From Rhizophagus irregularis (taxonomy: Eukaryota; Glomeromycota; Glomeromycetes; Glomerales; Glomeraceae): a stretch of 64,000 bases of DNA. Positions 10,733-21,227 of the stretch are shown here, one piece after another; the stretch's first letter is position 1, and each line of letters opens with the position of its first letter. The stretch spans positions 1,054,001 to 1,118,000 of the forward strand of contig NC_089452.1 of NCBI RefSeq assembly GCF_026210795.1, given 5' to 3'. The notes under the pieces are model-generated. The model was not told the DNA's origin, did no database searches, and saw only the letters and a program-made list of their open reading frames with translations. The position numbers were made by a program, and so were the translations under genes.

Positions 10733-11065
10733 TTTTCGTTTACATATATTTTTAAAACACTTTCCTTTAGCCTTTAAATAATATTCTTTTTTAAATTTCC
10801 TGTATACAGTATATTAGTTTTAAAAAATATTCATACTTTTTAATAGTTTTATAAATAAAAGGCTTTGACAAAAATCATTAGCTCAATATTGTACTCTAAA
10901 AAATAATTTGTTAATAACGGCACAGTGGCGTTCGAAACCCAACCAAGATAGCTTGTTTGTACTGTATATATTCTTATAACTTCTGAAAGATATTTTAATC
11001 GTACTGTAACGAATACTCCTGTGTAATAAAACCATTAAATACTATCTATACTATCTATACGTTGA
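10733..11065. other. Intergenic between Hsp20 gene and transposon
   Basis: This is the 3' flank of the heat-shock gene, with an AATAAA-like signal around 10,853 (TTTTATAAATAAAAGG). Next to the transposon left end there is a short ACTATCTATACTATCTATAC repeat at about 11,041-11,060. No gene is seen. Confidence 0.45.
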
Positions 11066-11069
11066 TTAA

Positions 11070-11082
11070 GGCTAGAGTACAC
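11070..11082. repeat. Left terminal inverted repeat with TTAA flank
   Basis: GGCTAGAGTACAC is preceded by TTAA. It matches the inverted right end exactly for 13 bases, or 15-17 if part of the TTAA is counted. Confidence 0.85.
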
Positions 11083-11346
11083 ACTGTAGATCATTTTTCA
11101 CTAATCATAATGGCTAATCAAAAATGATCGACATATATATAGTGCATATGTAAATTTTTCGTGTTCAAAACTTTTTTTTCGATAAAACCTAACGTTTAAT
11201 AAAATAATTAGCTTTTTTATATACAAATATTCATACTTATGAAGACAAGTTCACTTTTTTTTACGCGTATTATATGTATTTATTTCTTTTAGTCTTTTAA
11301 AATTATTAATAAAGTTAAATTTTTAGTTTCGTTGTAAAAAAATAAT

Positions 11347-14300
11347 TTATTGTTTGAAACAATATTGCCATGTAATACGTGTTACTTCTTCTTCAGCATT
11401 ATCTCCCAATCCAACTATTATTGGTTTGAATGAAAAGTTTTTAGTCAAAGCTGCTGTCTTTCGAAGCTGAAAATTCAAAATCAAAAAGCCTTTAACACAT
11501 AGATCATCTATAACAAATAAAACATTCTCTTTATTTTTTATTTTTCGTTCAAATGGTTCATTATAAATAGATAATTCTGAAAGTCCAAGTTCGTTGGCTC
11601 TTTTTAATTTACAAAAAACTGCTGCAATATCCAAAGGTATCATTTCACTTATTTTTCTAGATTCCAAAATTTCTTTGGCAATTTTTAGCAGTCTAACCAC
11701 ATCAGCTGAAAAGTTATTCCATACCGGATTATTGTTTGAATTTAGTAAACAATTATCACATAATCCACATGCTTCATTTGAAATATCTTCATTCCATGAA
11801 AGATGATGTGCAATCAATAAATGGCGACAAACATATTTTGTTTCGCAGAAGTGAACCACTTGTAATATTTTTTGTTGACCCTCATAATGTCTTACTCTTT
11901 TTGCTAATGTTTCACTATTATTCTCTTGCGGTGGACTAACCCATTGTCAAAATTTATTATTAAAAAAAAAAAGACAAATAAATAATCATACCTCTCTTCT
12001 CTTTGTGTAATTATTGAAAATAAGGTTCGTATATCATTTCTTGAATAAAACACAATACTTTTTGAGGGTTTTCCATCACGTCCTGCTCGTCCAATTTCTT
12101 GTATAAAATTTGCTAAATCAAAGACACATTAGCATATGATTTTACAATAAAACATTAGCAAAAAAATACAATACATACTCATTGACAAAGGAATAGTTGT
12201 ATGTATAATCAGATATACATCTGGCACATTAATCCCCATACCAAAACCATTAGTTGCTATCATAATTTGAATAATTCCTGTTTTCCAATTTCTGATTGCC
12301 ATTTTACGCTGTTCTCCATCTAATTCGCCATGATACAAACCAAATGATAATGCTGAAAGATTTTCATGCAGATAGTGAAACAATTCTTGACAAGAACTAG
12401 GTCCTGAACAATAAATAATGCATCTTCCAGTCGTCAAGCCAACCAAAATATTTTGTATTTGAGAATATAAATTTTGTTTTGAAGGTTTTGATATTACTTG
12501 AATATCAATTTCTTGTCTTGCCAATGAAGTACCACGAATAATAGTAAAATTGGTTGGTAAAATATTTAAATTCTGCCGTATATCTTCAACATCAGATGTT
12601 GTACATGTTGCAGTTAATAGCATAATAGGAGAGATTGGAAAGTCTTTTTTAAGATTTCCTAAACGTGTCCAAGAATCTCTATAATACAGAATTCTAATTT
12701 ATAATTAATTCAAAATTTTATTATACTCTTTTTAAAACACTTACCTAAAATTGTTGTAATCAAGTATACAATGAGCTTCATCAATAACAAATTGAATTCC
12801 TCGTGTTTCATATATTTTTTGAAGAAATTGATGAAATGATTTATTTTTTTCTAACTTTTCAGGAGTTACAAATAAGATAGGTAAAATTCCTAAAGACAAT
12901 TCAGAAAAAACACGTTCTTGATATTCAAAAGATTGTCCTGTAGATGCATAAAGCCCTGCAGCAGGAATTCCCATACGAACAAGACTATTCTATAATTCAA
13001 AAAAATTATTGGTAAATATCAAAAAAAATTGTAAACAAAAATAAGATATTACCACATGATCATCAATCAATGCCTTTAAAGGAGTAAAAACAATGGTTAA
13101 ACGAAAAGAAGCAAGAGCAGCCATTGCAAAACATAAAGTTTTACCACCTCCAGTTCGCAACACAACCAAAGTATCTTTGTATTCCAAAAATGAACATATG
13201 GCTTCATATTGTCCTTCGCGAAAATTTGAAAATCCAAATACTTGCTTAAGTATCTGATTTAAATCTGGTATATGTTTGGAGAATGGTAGCTTATCATCCG
13301 TTATTTGAACTTTATTTTCAGGTATTCTTTGAATAAATCCCAAATCATTCCAAAGATTACATATTTTGCAATATCCATTTGGAAATTGTTTGGGAAAGGA
13401 CTGACAGCCAATACATTTGTTTGAGACATCATAAAATCCATCAATCAAATCTGCAAAAGAAGGACAAAATGTTTTAGATTCTAATTCAACACGTGTTTTT
13501 TGTCCATATGGAACTAAACTCTTATAGCCATAGTTATAATATAACATTAGTATTAATATTGAAGTAATGTGATTATAATAAATATATACCTGGTCAAAAT
13601 CAAACATTTCCAAATTCTTTTTTTGTTGTACAATTTTTGCAACTTTAGCAGCTTTTTGCGTATCCATATCCTGGTGATTTCTTTGTCTTTGCAATTCACG
13701 TCTACCAGCAATATGTTCAATATTTTGTACATCATTTTCAGAAAATGTATCTAATTCTGCTTGAGTACGCACATTTTGCAACATTGCTAATAAACTTGAA
13801 TTATTGTGAATCACCGCTAAAGCATGTCGCACAGAATATGTTTTCCAATAATCAATTAATTTTGAAACAAAACTTAATTTTTGTCTATTAAATGCCTCAT
13901 TTTGAGATGTTCTAGCATCCGTTATAAGACTTTGTCCAACATTCAATTGAAAAACTTCACCAAGCATTTCAGTAAATTTCTTTCGTTCTTCAGATGTACT
14001 GTTTAAAAGATTTGGTTCACAAAGTGCCAATTCGGGATTTTGGGCTATCCAACATACTTCTGGCCAACATTCTGAATGATCACCACATAAATGTTTTGTT
14101 AACCCATATACTTGTGCATATTTTACTGACTCGGTTGTAAGTGGTAAATCTTTTTTGTTTTCTCCTTGTACAGCTGCAATAAATATACATTTTTTATAAT
14201 ATTGTAATATTACGTCTTCATAATGTGAATAACGCTCCCATTTTTTAGCTATAGTAAAATAATTCTTTATAAATAATTTAAATAAAATAAATAATAAAAA

Positions 14301-16077
14301 TAATATAAAATTGCTTACAATTTAATTTTTTCCTAATATTACGCGTTAAGTGTTTAAGATCAGGAAAAATTTTATTTACACATTTTACCCCACGCAAAGT
14401 TTTATTACTATCAAGATCACCATCTACTACAATATCTAAAAGCATATCTGTTTCTTCTAAAATGGGAACCACTATTTCAAGTATTCCAATAAGTACTGCA
14501 TGTTCCATTTGTTTAGAACTTGCTTCGTGATTTCCTTGATGTACTGTTGTTTTATTTCCATTCTTATCTTTTTTAACACGACTTTTTTCTACAACAAAAT
14601 ATCCAACAACTGGTTTGCGAGTATATCCTATTAATAGAATTTGATAAATTTATCAATTTATTAAATATTATAAACATAACAAATTATATTTACCTTCGGG
14701 AATTCCATGATATATAAATTCCCCACTAGCTTGTGATGCATTACGTACATGTGACCATGATGTGTCAAATCCGACTGTTAAAACATTTTTCCCCTTTTTT
14801 TTAGCATCATCAATTGACGCATATAATGCTTTTCTAGTATTTTCTAAAGCAACATTTTTGATATTTTCACTCATTGATTTCTGATATTTATGATAAATAG
14901 TTTTACTAGGCAACTTAGTAATTCCAATAGTTAACATTGCATTTTGAAACTCTTGACGATTCAATCCACTACACAATGTAGCAGCAGCAAATGCTTTTGT
15001 ATAATTCACATTTGAAGGCTCGTTTTGAAAAGATGAAGTTTCTTTACATTTTTTGCATTGAATTACTACTTTAACTGATAATCCACCCGAAGATATTTTA
15101 CATTTTTTTTGTGAAATATCATTATTTCCACAGGAGCATTGCTGTGTTAAGGCCAAAGATAGGAATGATTCAGTACTGCATATAATGCTGCTACCAAGAT
15201 TTTCATCATTTTTTAATTGTCTAATTTTTTCATCAAGTAGTTCTTTTTGTTTTTTATTATTGTTTTGTTTAGGAGATGGAAGCAGTGTTCTTAATTTTTC
15301 AAGATTATTTTGTGCTCGTTTTAAACGTTTATTAGCCTGATAAAATTTGTTTTGAACGGTGTGAAATTTAAATACTAGGGCTTGACTTTGTCGAGGCGTA
15401 AGCTTGTGTCCCGAAGTTGAAAAGATCAGGCCACTCTTGACTTTTTTGTTAGGCGATCCTTCCTCTTCACATTCCTTATCTAGTTCAAGAGCACGCTTAT
15501 TCAATGATTTTGTAAATTTATTCATTTTCGTAATAGCGCTATAAGCTTCTTTTGATGATAAAAACATTTCACTATGTAAGTGATAAATAACACTACGAAG
15601 GTACATTGCATTTTCATAAATATTCAATCCAAGAATACTAGGTATAGATATTTTGCCCTTAATATCTCTTTGATTTTCAACATATTGGCGTAAAGATTGA
15701 AAAAATTTGCTATCTCTACCACTAGCAATCGGATTTCCCCTGAATGTGCTATCATTACCATAATCAATCCATTCAAATTGTAAAATATTATTACTTTCAC
15801 TAATAGAAAGCCGCAAAAAATGCGTCCCAATTTTTGACATAATACTATAACCAGGAATAAGGGGAACCCAACATTTTGTTTGTCCAGGATCGGGTTTTAC
15901 TGATGCAATAGTACAGAGTTGATATGCATGATCATTTTTGGATAGAACATGGTGGCAAGGTAATATATTAAGTAACTTCGTATCATCTCGTACAAGCCAT
16001 GTTCTATCTGCACGTTGAAAATTAACATATTTTTCGTTTGTCTTTTTTAGTTCTTCAAACCAAATTTGAGTCGACAT
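11347..16077 (-). CDS. DDE-type transposase fused to RecQ DNA helicase
   Basis: The exons are 16,077-14,694; 14,627-14,319; 14,248-13,590; 13,520-13,053; 12,989-12,745; 12,678-12,179; 12,112-11,992; and 11,935-11,347. The seven GT-AG introns are 56-70 bases and all phases agree, giving 1,424 residues. N-terminal part: a coiled-coil/Lys-rich stretch and a Cys cluster (CSCGNND..CKKC), then a Mutator-like DDE core. The probable catalytic residues are Asp438 (VGFDTSWSH), one of Asp530-534 (VVDGDLDSN) and Glu682 (TSQNEAFN), with a CGDHSECWPEVCW Cys/His patch before the Glu. Residues about 820-837 hold another CxxC pair. C-terminal part: a RecQ helicase with Walker A TGGGKT (about 907-912), DEAH (about 1010-1013), motif VI QEIGRAGRDG, and a RecQ zinc-binding module ending CGLCDNC. 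It would cut and move the element, with the helicase acting on DNA ends or repair intermediates; the latter is inference. Confidence 0.88.
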
Positions 16078-16488
16078 TATTCTATAAAAGTAAAACGCCT
16101 TATTAATATCTTTTTTTTTCAATATATTATATCATATACTAAAACTATATTATAAAATATAAATTTTTACTTTTAAAACCATAAAAATAAAGATTTTTTA
16201 ATGTATATACAAAGATTCTAAGGATGTTACTTATGACAAACTAAAAAATTGGCAGCCTTACCGAAAAATTGGCAACCTTTCTTTGACTTCGTATATATTT
16301 TAAGGTATATTGGCAAAATAAAAACAAAATATTTTTTTTATATTGCGTGCAGAGCAGACCGCAAGGAGTCTATAAATCAAGTTTGAAGCTGGTTTGGCAC
16401 GTTTTACAATTTTTTTATCAGAGCGATCTGATCTTGTATTACTTTAAAATCATCGTGCTACCACGTGATTATCAAAATTAGTTATACG

Positions 16489-16501
16489 GTGTACTCTAGC
16501 C
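16489..16501. repeat. Right terminal inverted repeat with TTAA flank
   Basis: GTGTACTCTAGCC is followed by TTAA. It is the exact inverse of the left end. The 410 bases between it and the start codon would hold the element's promoter; no TATA box stands out. Confidence 0.85.
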
Positions 16502-16505
16502 TTAA

Positions 16506-16992
16506 AAAAGAAATCTTTTTTCGGTCTTTTTATTTTTAGACCAATTTTTTTTTTTAAATAAATATTATTTTTTTCAGTCTCTTTTGGTCTCTTTTTTTAA
16601 ACTGATTTTTTTTTATATTTATTTTTTTTTTGGTTACTTTTTGGATCGAAATTTTTTTTTTTTAATAGCCTCTTTTTTGGATGATTTTATTTTTTCATAT
16701 TCAAATTTTAATAATCTTTTCTTTCTAATTTTCTTAAACTGAATTTTTAATATCATTTTTCGCTCCGGTTTTTTTTAAAACTGAATTTTATAACTTATAT
16801 TCTTTTTATGTAATTTTTTTTTATTCGGCTATTAGCTCGGCTGGTACTATGTAATGCTAGTCGGCATTATCCACAAATGGAAGCGATCTACATGATTTTT
16901 TTTTTTTTTTGGCTCATTCTAAGCTTCTATGTATAAATCGGGGTCCTGCCACGCCAGACATTTTCTGTAGATCCGCTTATAGTGTAAATATA
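16506..16992. other. T-rich low-complexity spacer
   Basis: Long T runs alternate with short islands such as CGGTCTTTTT, AGACCAA and GGTCTCTTT. This matches the style of the T-rich tract at 37,340-37,870 and, on the other strand, 30,450-30,660. No gene is seen. Confidence 0.4.
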
Positions 16993-17657
16993 GGGGTTTA
17001 CCACGAAATCCCGACAAGCACAATCCCGATATGATAAAATCCCGAGGCACGTATTCCTAACAGAGACAATCATATACTGAACGATCAAAATCCCGAAAGT
17101 ATCATATCCCGAATGGTCTAAAATCCAGAATTTAAATTTCCTGAAAGTTCAAGTTACTGATGAGTCAAAATCCCGACACAATATTATAATTTTGAGTATC
17201 TCTTTGATTTTTGTTTACTAGGAAGATCATTTCCTACTGATTATATAATTTGCGACAATTAATACAATCATATATACAATACATATGCACTATTTCCAAT
17301 TTAAATGATAAAAAATTGCAATTTTGATTTATGACTTACATGTTACAGTATAATATATAGTGAGATCACGCAGTAGTAATTGACATAATAACTCCTTGGC
17401 AAATTATGCAAATTATTAACAATTGTGCAATCATTACGATTTATTACATAAATGGTCACATGAAAAACTTTATTGTGTCAGGATTTTGACTCATCAGTAA
17501 CTTGAACTTTCGAGAATTTTGAATTCCAGATTTTGGACTATTCGGGATATAATTCTTTCGGTATTTTAATCATTCGGGATATTGTCTTAGTCGGGAATAG
17601 GAGTGTCAAGATTTTATCACATCGGGATTATGGTTGTCGGGATTTCGGGAGGATCCC
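16993..17657. mobile_element. Long-armed inverted-repeat (foldback) element
   Basis: The left arm (16,993 to about 17,183) and right arm (about 17,472 to 17,657) are inverted copies of each other over roughly 190 bases at about 75-80% identity. The arms are built on the recurring motif AATCCCGA/TCGGGATT. Well-matched stretches include CGAAATCCCGACA near the outer end and GTTACTGATGAGTCAAAATC near the loop. The element is bordered by AAATATA on both sides (16,986-16,992 and 17,658-17,664), a likely 7-base target duplication. The 290-base centre has no gene. Confidence 0.7.
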
Positions 17658-17849
17658 AAATATAGTGATCCAGTCTGGAAATGGCCAATCGGAAAATTGA
17701 CTTTAAGAAAATGAGGCACGATCAGATTAATTGACGGTGCGCCTTTTTTCCGATTTTCATTTTTAATTTTTAATTCTTTCTGGATCGGCAATATAATAAT
17801 CAAAATAAATACATTTTTATTTTTTATTTGAAACAAATATGTCTTGTGT

Positions 17850-17885
17850 GATTTTTTAGCTAGAATAAGTAAAGTACATATTTTA
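17850..17885 (+). repeat. Direct repeat bordering duplication copy A (left)
   Basis: GATTTTTTAGCTAGAATAAG through TACATATTTTA recurs at 20,863-20,902 with a 3-base insertion. The pair brackets copy A of the duplicated block. Confidence 0.6.
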
Positions 17886-17944
17886 ACTTAAAAATAACAA
17901 AAACATGCCCGACCAAAAAAATAAAATTAAGAAAATTTATTATT

Positions 17945-18195
17945 TTACTTTTCTTCTTCATAACTATAGGAATTACTAGTATCCACCCGTTTATTACCTT
18001 CTTTAACCTCCTTTTCCGGCTCTTCTACTTTCGTATTATTGGTAGGCGTAAAGAACAAATTCTATTAACATCATAACATTTCTTCCATTCCTCTTTCTTA
18101 CACCTACTACTCCTGGAATCGATTCCGGGTAATACAAGTTCTCCCGGTTTAATCTTGTCTTCTAACGCGATTTGTTTCGCCAGTTCCTGTTATTT
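17945..18195 (-). pseudogene. Decayed C-terminal coding fragment (copy A)
   Basis: Read on the minus strand, this encodes LAKQIALEDKIKPGELVLPG, then a Cys/Lys-rich segment. After a frame slip it continues with NTKVEEPEKEVKEGNKRVDT and ends with YEEEK and a stop at about 17,948. The acidic/Lys-rich tail before a stop looks like the end of a retroelement ORF1-type or nuclear protein. No upstream exon or domain remains. The same fragment, with different indels, lies at 22,735-22,985, so it decayed before or alongside the block duplication. Confidence 0.45.
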
Positions 18196-19290
18196 TAAGG
18201 CAGTGCTATACGGTATTATATCAAATATTAACAAAAACATTGATGTGAATAACTTATAATAAATTTACGATATTAAATATATTGTATTGCGAAAGGTGAA
18301 TGGAATGGTTGATAAAATTTATTCAAGTTATAAAGTATGAGGAAGTAATAATTATTATCAAATGCTAAACCAATAAATCATACTGCAGTAAATATTACTT
18401 AATATTATATATGAAAAATTAAATTTTGTAAGACGCTAATAGAAGATATGGTCGCTAATAGTAGAAGATATGGTGATACTAGTATGACTGAATTACTAAC
18501 AAGGTTATCTATGATGACTCATGCAAAGTAGAAATTCAATGAATCAAATTTATAATACGATCATCTGATTTTAATAAAATTACATGTTATTTCACGGAGT
18601 TACTGTGGAAATGCATGATTTTCACGGTACAGCCATGAAAATCAATGATATCCGCAGTTCGCGAAATAACTATTAATACAAATTATTAAAAAGAAAAAAA
18701 GAAAAAAAATATTAAGATTTTTAATCCAATTTTACCTGGAATTTCCTTTTTCCATTTGGTGATATAAAAATCGGTATTACAAAAAAAAGGATAATGATAA
18801 ACCATTAAATGAATGTAATGGATAAATGTTTAAACTTTATTTTTTAAAGTAATATGTTATTAGTATAAATATTTTTTAGATTTTCATTATTTTAAGGTTA
18901 ATTAGAAAGATTATGGATAAGAAATTCAATGGAATTTTAATCGTAATATAAGATCGGCATTTTTATTTTGATCTACACTTCCCAATTTTCTTTTCAGATG
19001 ATTTATTTTAATTAGTATTACAATCGATAAATAAAACATTGCTCGTGTAGGTGCATCTTATAATTCTCATATTCATTCTGTTTTTATTTTTCTTCCAAAT
19101 GTTTCAGTTCATTCTAAACAGGGTTTTTTGAAGGATTAACAAATCTAAAAATACACGTTGTTAAATTGTATTAAAATGAAATCAAAATATTCCCAAATTT
19201 ATTTAGCACTAAATTAAAAGCTGAATTTTACTGATATATAAATATAACCACAGTTCCCTCTAATTTCATTATACAAATAATTTATCAATC

Positions 19291-19941
19291 ATGAAATGTA
19301 TCGTGTTTATTATTGTATTTCTTAATACGTTTTCCAATACCTTTGCTTGGGGTTTTAATTATGATTGCACAGGTATGCTATCTAAGAACGATTTTTGCTC
19401 TTGCACAAGATAGCGTGATGATGTTAATAAACCATCTATTTTTTTTTTACTTTAATACTATTTTATCGTAATAAAAGATATTAGCTTTTTAAACATTGAA
19501 TTTACGTCAAATCATCAGGTCGCAGTGACCGTACATGGCCCACAAAGAGTTTCAAATCCTGGTCATGTCCCTTGTTGTTTGCAACAGGGGCCAATGATCA
19601 TTGGTAATTATAGATTTTACAAAGATAAAGATAACCTAAAAGACCCGATTGCTACTATTTGGAAAGGCCGTCAATGGATAAATGGTTACTCTGAGAATAA
19701 TTCCGTAGATCCAAATGATTGCGTATATCGGTCACAAACGGATTGTGACAAAGTTTATCAAGGAGCAATTGAATACAAGCGTGCTGACTATTTTGATCCT
19801 TCAATGTTTCCCTCTCCAGGAGAGAGTGTCATAATAGCAATGGATGTATATGCACATTGTGTTTTTGACTCTAGTTATAAAGGGAGTACGTTTTGCTTTC
19901 AGGAATGCATAGCCCACAATGGATCATGTCGGCTCCCTTGA
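19291..19941 (+). CDS. Secreted cysteine-rich protein (intact copy A), candidate effector
   Basis: The exons are 19,291-19,372 and 19,526-19,941, with a 153-base phase-1 intron (GTATGC donor, CGCAG acceptor), and give 165 residues. The N-terminus is a signal peptide (MKCIVFIIVFLNTF, cleavage probably after the NTFA at residue 19). The mature chain has nine Cys, including VPCC, DC, TDC, AHC, TFC, QEC and GSC, suggesting a disulphide-stabilised extracellular fold. There is no membrane segment and no catalytic motif I recognise. The acceptor choice matters: the CAG seven bases upstream would throw the frame out, while the CAG at 19,523-19,525 restores it. The paralogue at 24,088 is broken. The family is unknown to me; a secreted effector or extracellular binding protein is inference. 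Confidence 0.8.
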
Positions 19942-19974
19942 AGTATCAGGCTAATTATTTATCTGTTGGGTCAA

Positions 19975-20216
19975 TTTAGAGTCCTTACCATTCCCAGGTT
20001 ATAACAGCAGCAGCTCCAAAGATATCAGGAATTCAGGAAAACGAAATGATTAATACACCAAAATCAAATGTTACGGTGTGTACAGAAAATTTAAAACCCA
20101 TCGAACTAACAAAAAGTACGTCCTATATTATAAGTTATACATATATACGAAAACAACGTTAATTTTTTGTATTTATTGACAGGTTCGCCGTCAAAATTTC
20201 GTGTACAGTAAGTAGT
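19975..20216 (+). pseudogene. Possible captured exon fragment in the 3' flank
   Basis: This DNA is absent from copy B. It contains a stretch of balanced coding composition (PKISGIQENEMINTPKSNVT through ENLKPIELTK, about 20,015-20,115), a plausible donor GTACGT, and an acceptor TTGACAG before SPSKFRVQ and a stop at about 20,210. It looks like the last two exons of another gene transplanted downstream of the secreted protein gene. No upstream part is present. Its origin is unknown. Confidence 0.35.
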
Positions 20217-20862
20217 TTCATAGATTATAATTATCCGTAGAAATAAATGGATTCTTTTATTTTTTGTAATTTGTCTTTTGTTATGTTATAAAATATCTTT
20301 TAATTATTTTATTTATTTATTAATATTTTTTATTATGATAATATTTTTTTTAATATTTTTCTTTTTTTTTCAACAAATCTTGTTTATTTCAAATGATAAT
20401 ATTAATTAAAAGATAAGCAGGGTAAATTTTGCTCTTATTAGCTTATCATATATTGTATTTTCATGTTACATTATATCTACGACATAAAAGTACGTAAAAA
20501 GTACTTATTTTCAAATAAAAAATTTTTCAAAATTAATTATCACAATGCGTCACACCTTTCTACTATGTTAATTAGGATCGATAAAAAAACTTTTTTTTTT
20601 TTCTTTAATATAATAATGTTTCTAACACTAAAATATGTTATTTTCTAGGCGAATACTGCCCTTGTGATAATTACGATAAAAGATAATGTTGATTAGTGAT
20701 TGGCAAAATACATGGACCCTATACACGGGTTCCCCAAAATCCCGACTGACATATCACGTGACAAATATATGTTATTAGTCACATTCTTGTACTGCGCAAC
20801 ATTGGGATTTAAAGTTTCGTTTGTACCAGATCCTTCGCGCATGATTTGGATAACATATTTAT

Positions 20863-20902
20863 GATTTTTTAGCTAGAATAATAAGTAAAGTACATATTTT
20901 AT
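20863..20902 (+). repeat. Direct repeat bordering duplication copy A (right)
   Basis: This is the second copy of the 17,850-17,885 sequence, with ATA inserted after GAATA. A long T-rich run follows at once (20,903-20,943), resembling the poly(A) end of a minus-strand retroposed transcript. Confidence 0.6.
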
Positions 20903-20911
20903 TTTTTTTAA

Positions 20912-20943
<32 letters not shown>

Positions 20944-21227
20944 TTTAAAACTTTATTAATATTATGATAATTGTATAAACACCTATCATAATTTAGACGT
21001 AATACATCTGCTAATAAAGTATCTACTTCTAAAAAAACAAATTGTACATATAAAACGAAATAAACTATCTATCAAATAACACTAGCATTTACTATTTTTA
21101 ATTTTAATTTAACTCCTTTTTAATTAAAATTTATGCTAATACCCTTCAAACAGCAGATACTTTACTACCCAACTTACCATCCTTTCTTGTTCTTTTTCTT
21201 CGATTTGCTACCCTTTTTACTTTTCCC

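Larger units (their letters stand above)
11070..16501 (-). mobile_element. Autonomous DNA transposon encoding a transposase-RecQ fusion
   Basis: The element is 5,432 bases long. Its left end GGCTAGAGTACAC (11,070-11,082) is repeated inverted as GTGTACTCTAGCC (16,489-16,501). Each end is bordered by TTAA (11,066-11,069 and 16,502-16,505), the apparent target-site duplication; alternatively the TIR is AAGGCTAGAGTACAC, with less certain flanks. The only gene runs on the minus strand through almost the whole element and has an unbroken frame across eight exons, so this copy may be active or recently active. Just inside the left end, GATCATTTTT and AAAAATGATC form a sub-terminal hairpin. TTAA duplications are known from piggyBac and some Sola elements. 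From memory, helicase-carrying members exist in the Academ superfamily. I cannot decide the superfamily from sequence alone. Confidence 0.85.
17908..20860. repeat. Segmental duplication, copy A
   Basis: This roughly 2.95-kb block is homologous in the same orientation to 22,688-25,390. From left to right both hold a decayed minus-strand coding fragment, about 1 kb of upstream DNA, the secreted cysteine-rich protein gene, and a common 3' flank ending near GATT(T/C)GGATAA. Copy A has extra DNA after its gene (about 19,905-20,220) and a short local duplication at 18,440-18,480. Copy B has a MITE and several small indels. Confidence 0.8.

Noticed and set aside
10915-10950. tRNA B-box-like GCGTTCGAAACCC
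   Set aside because: No A box at the right distance and no cloverleaf can be drawn around it.
14668-14693. Reading the transposase and RecQ parts as separate genes
   Set aside because: Seven GT-AG junctions join all parts in phase, and no stop, poly(A) signal or promoter-like gap separates the two halves.
18440-18482. Short AATAGAAGATATGG duplication in copy A as a mobile-element footprint
   Set aside because: It is a simple 24-base tandem slip without termini; it is noted only as a copy A/B difference.
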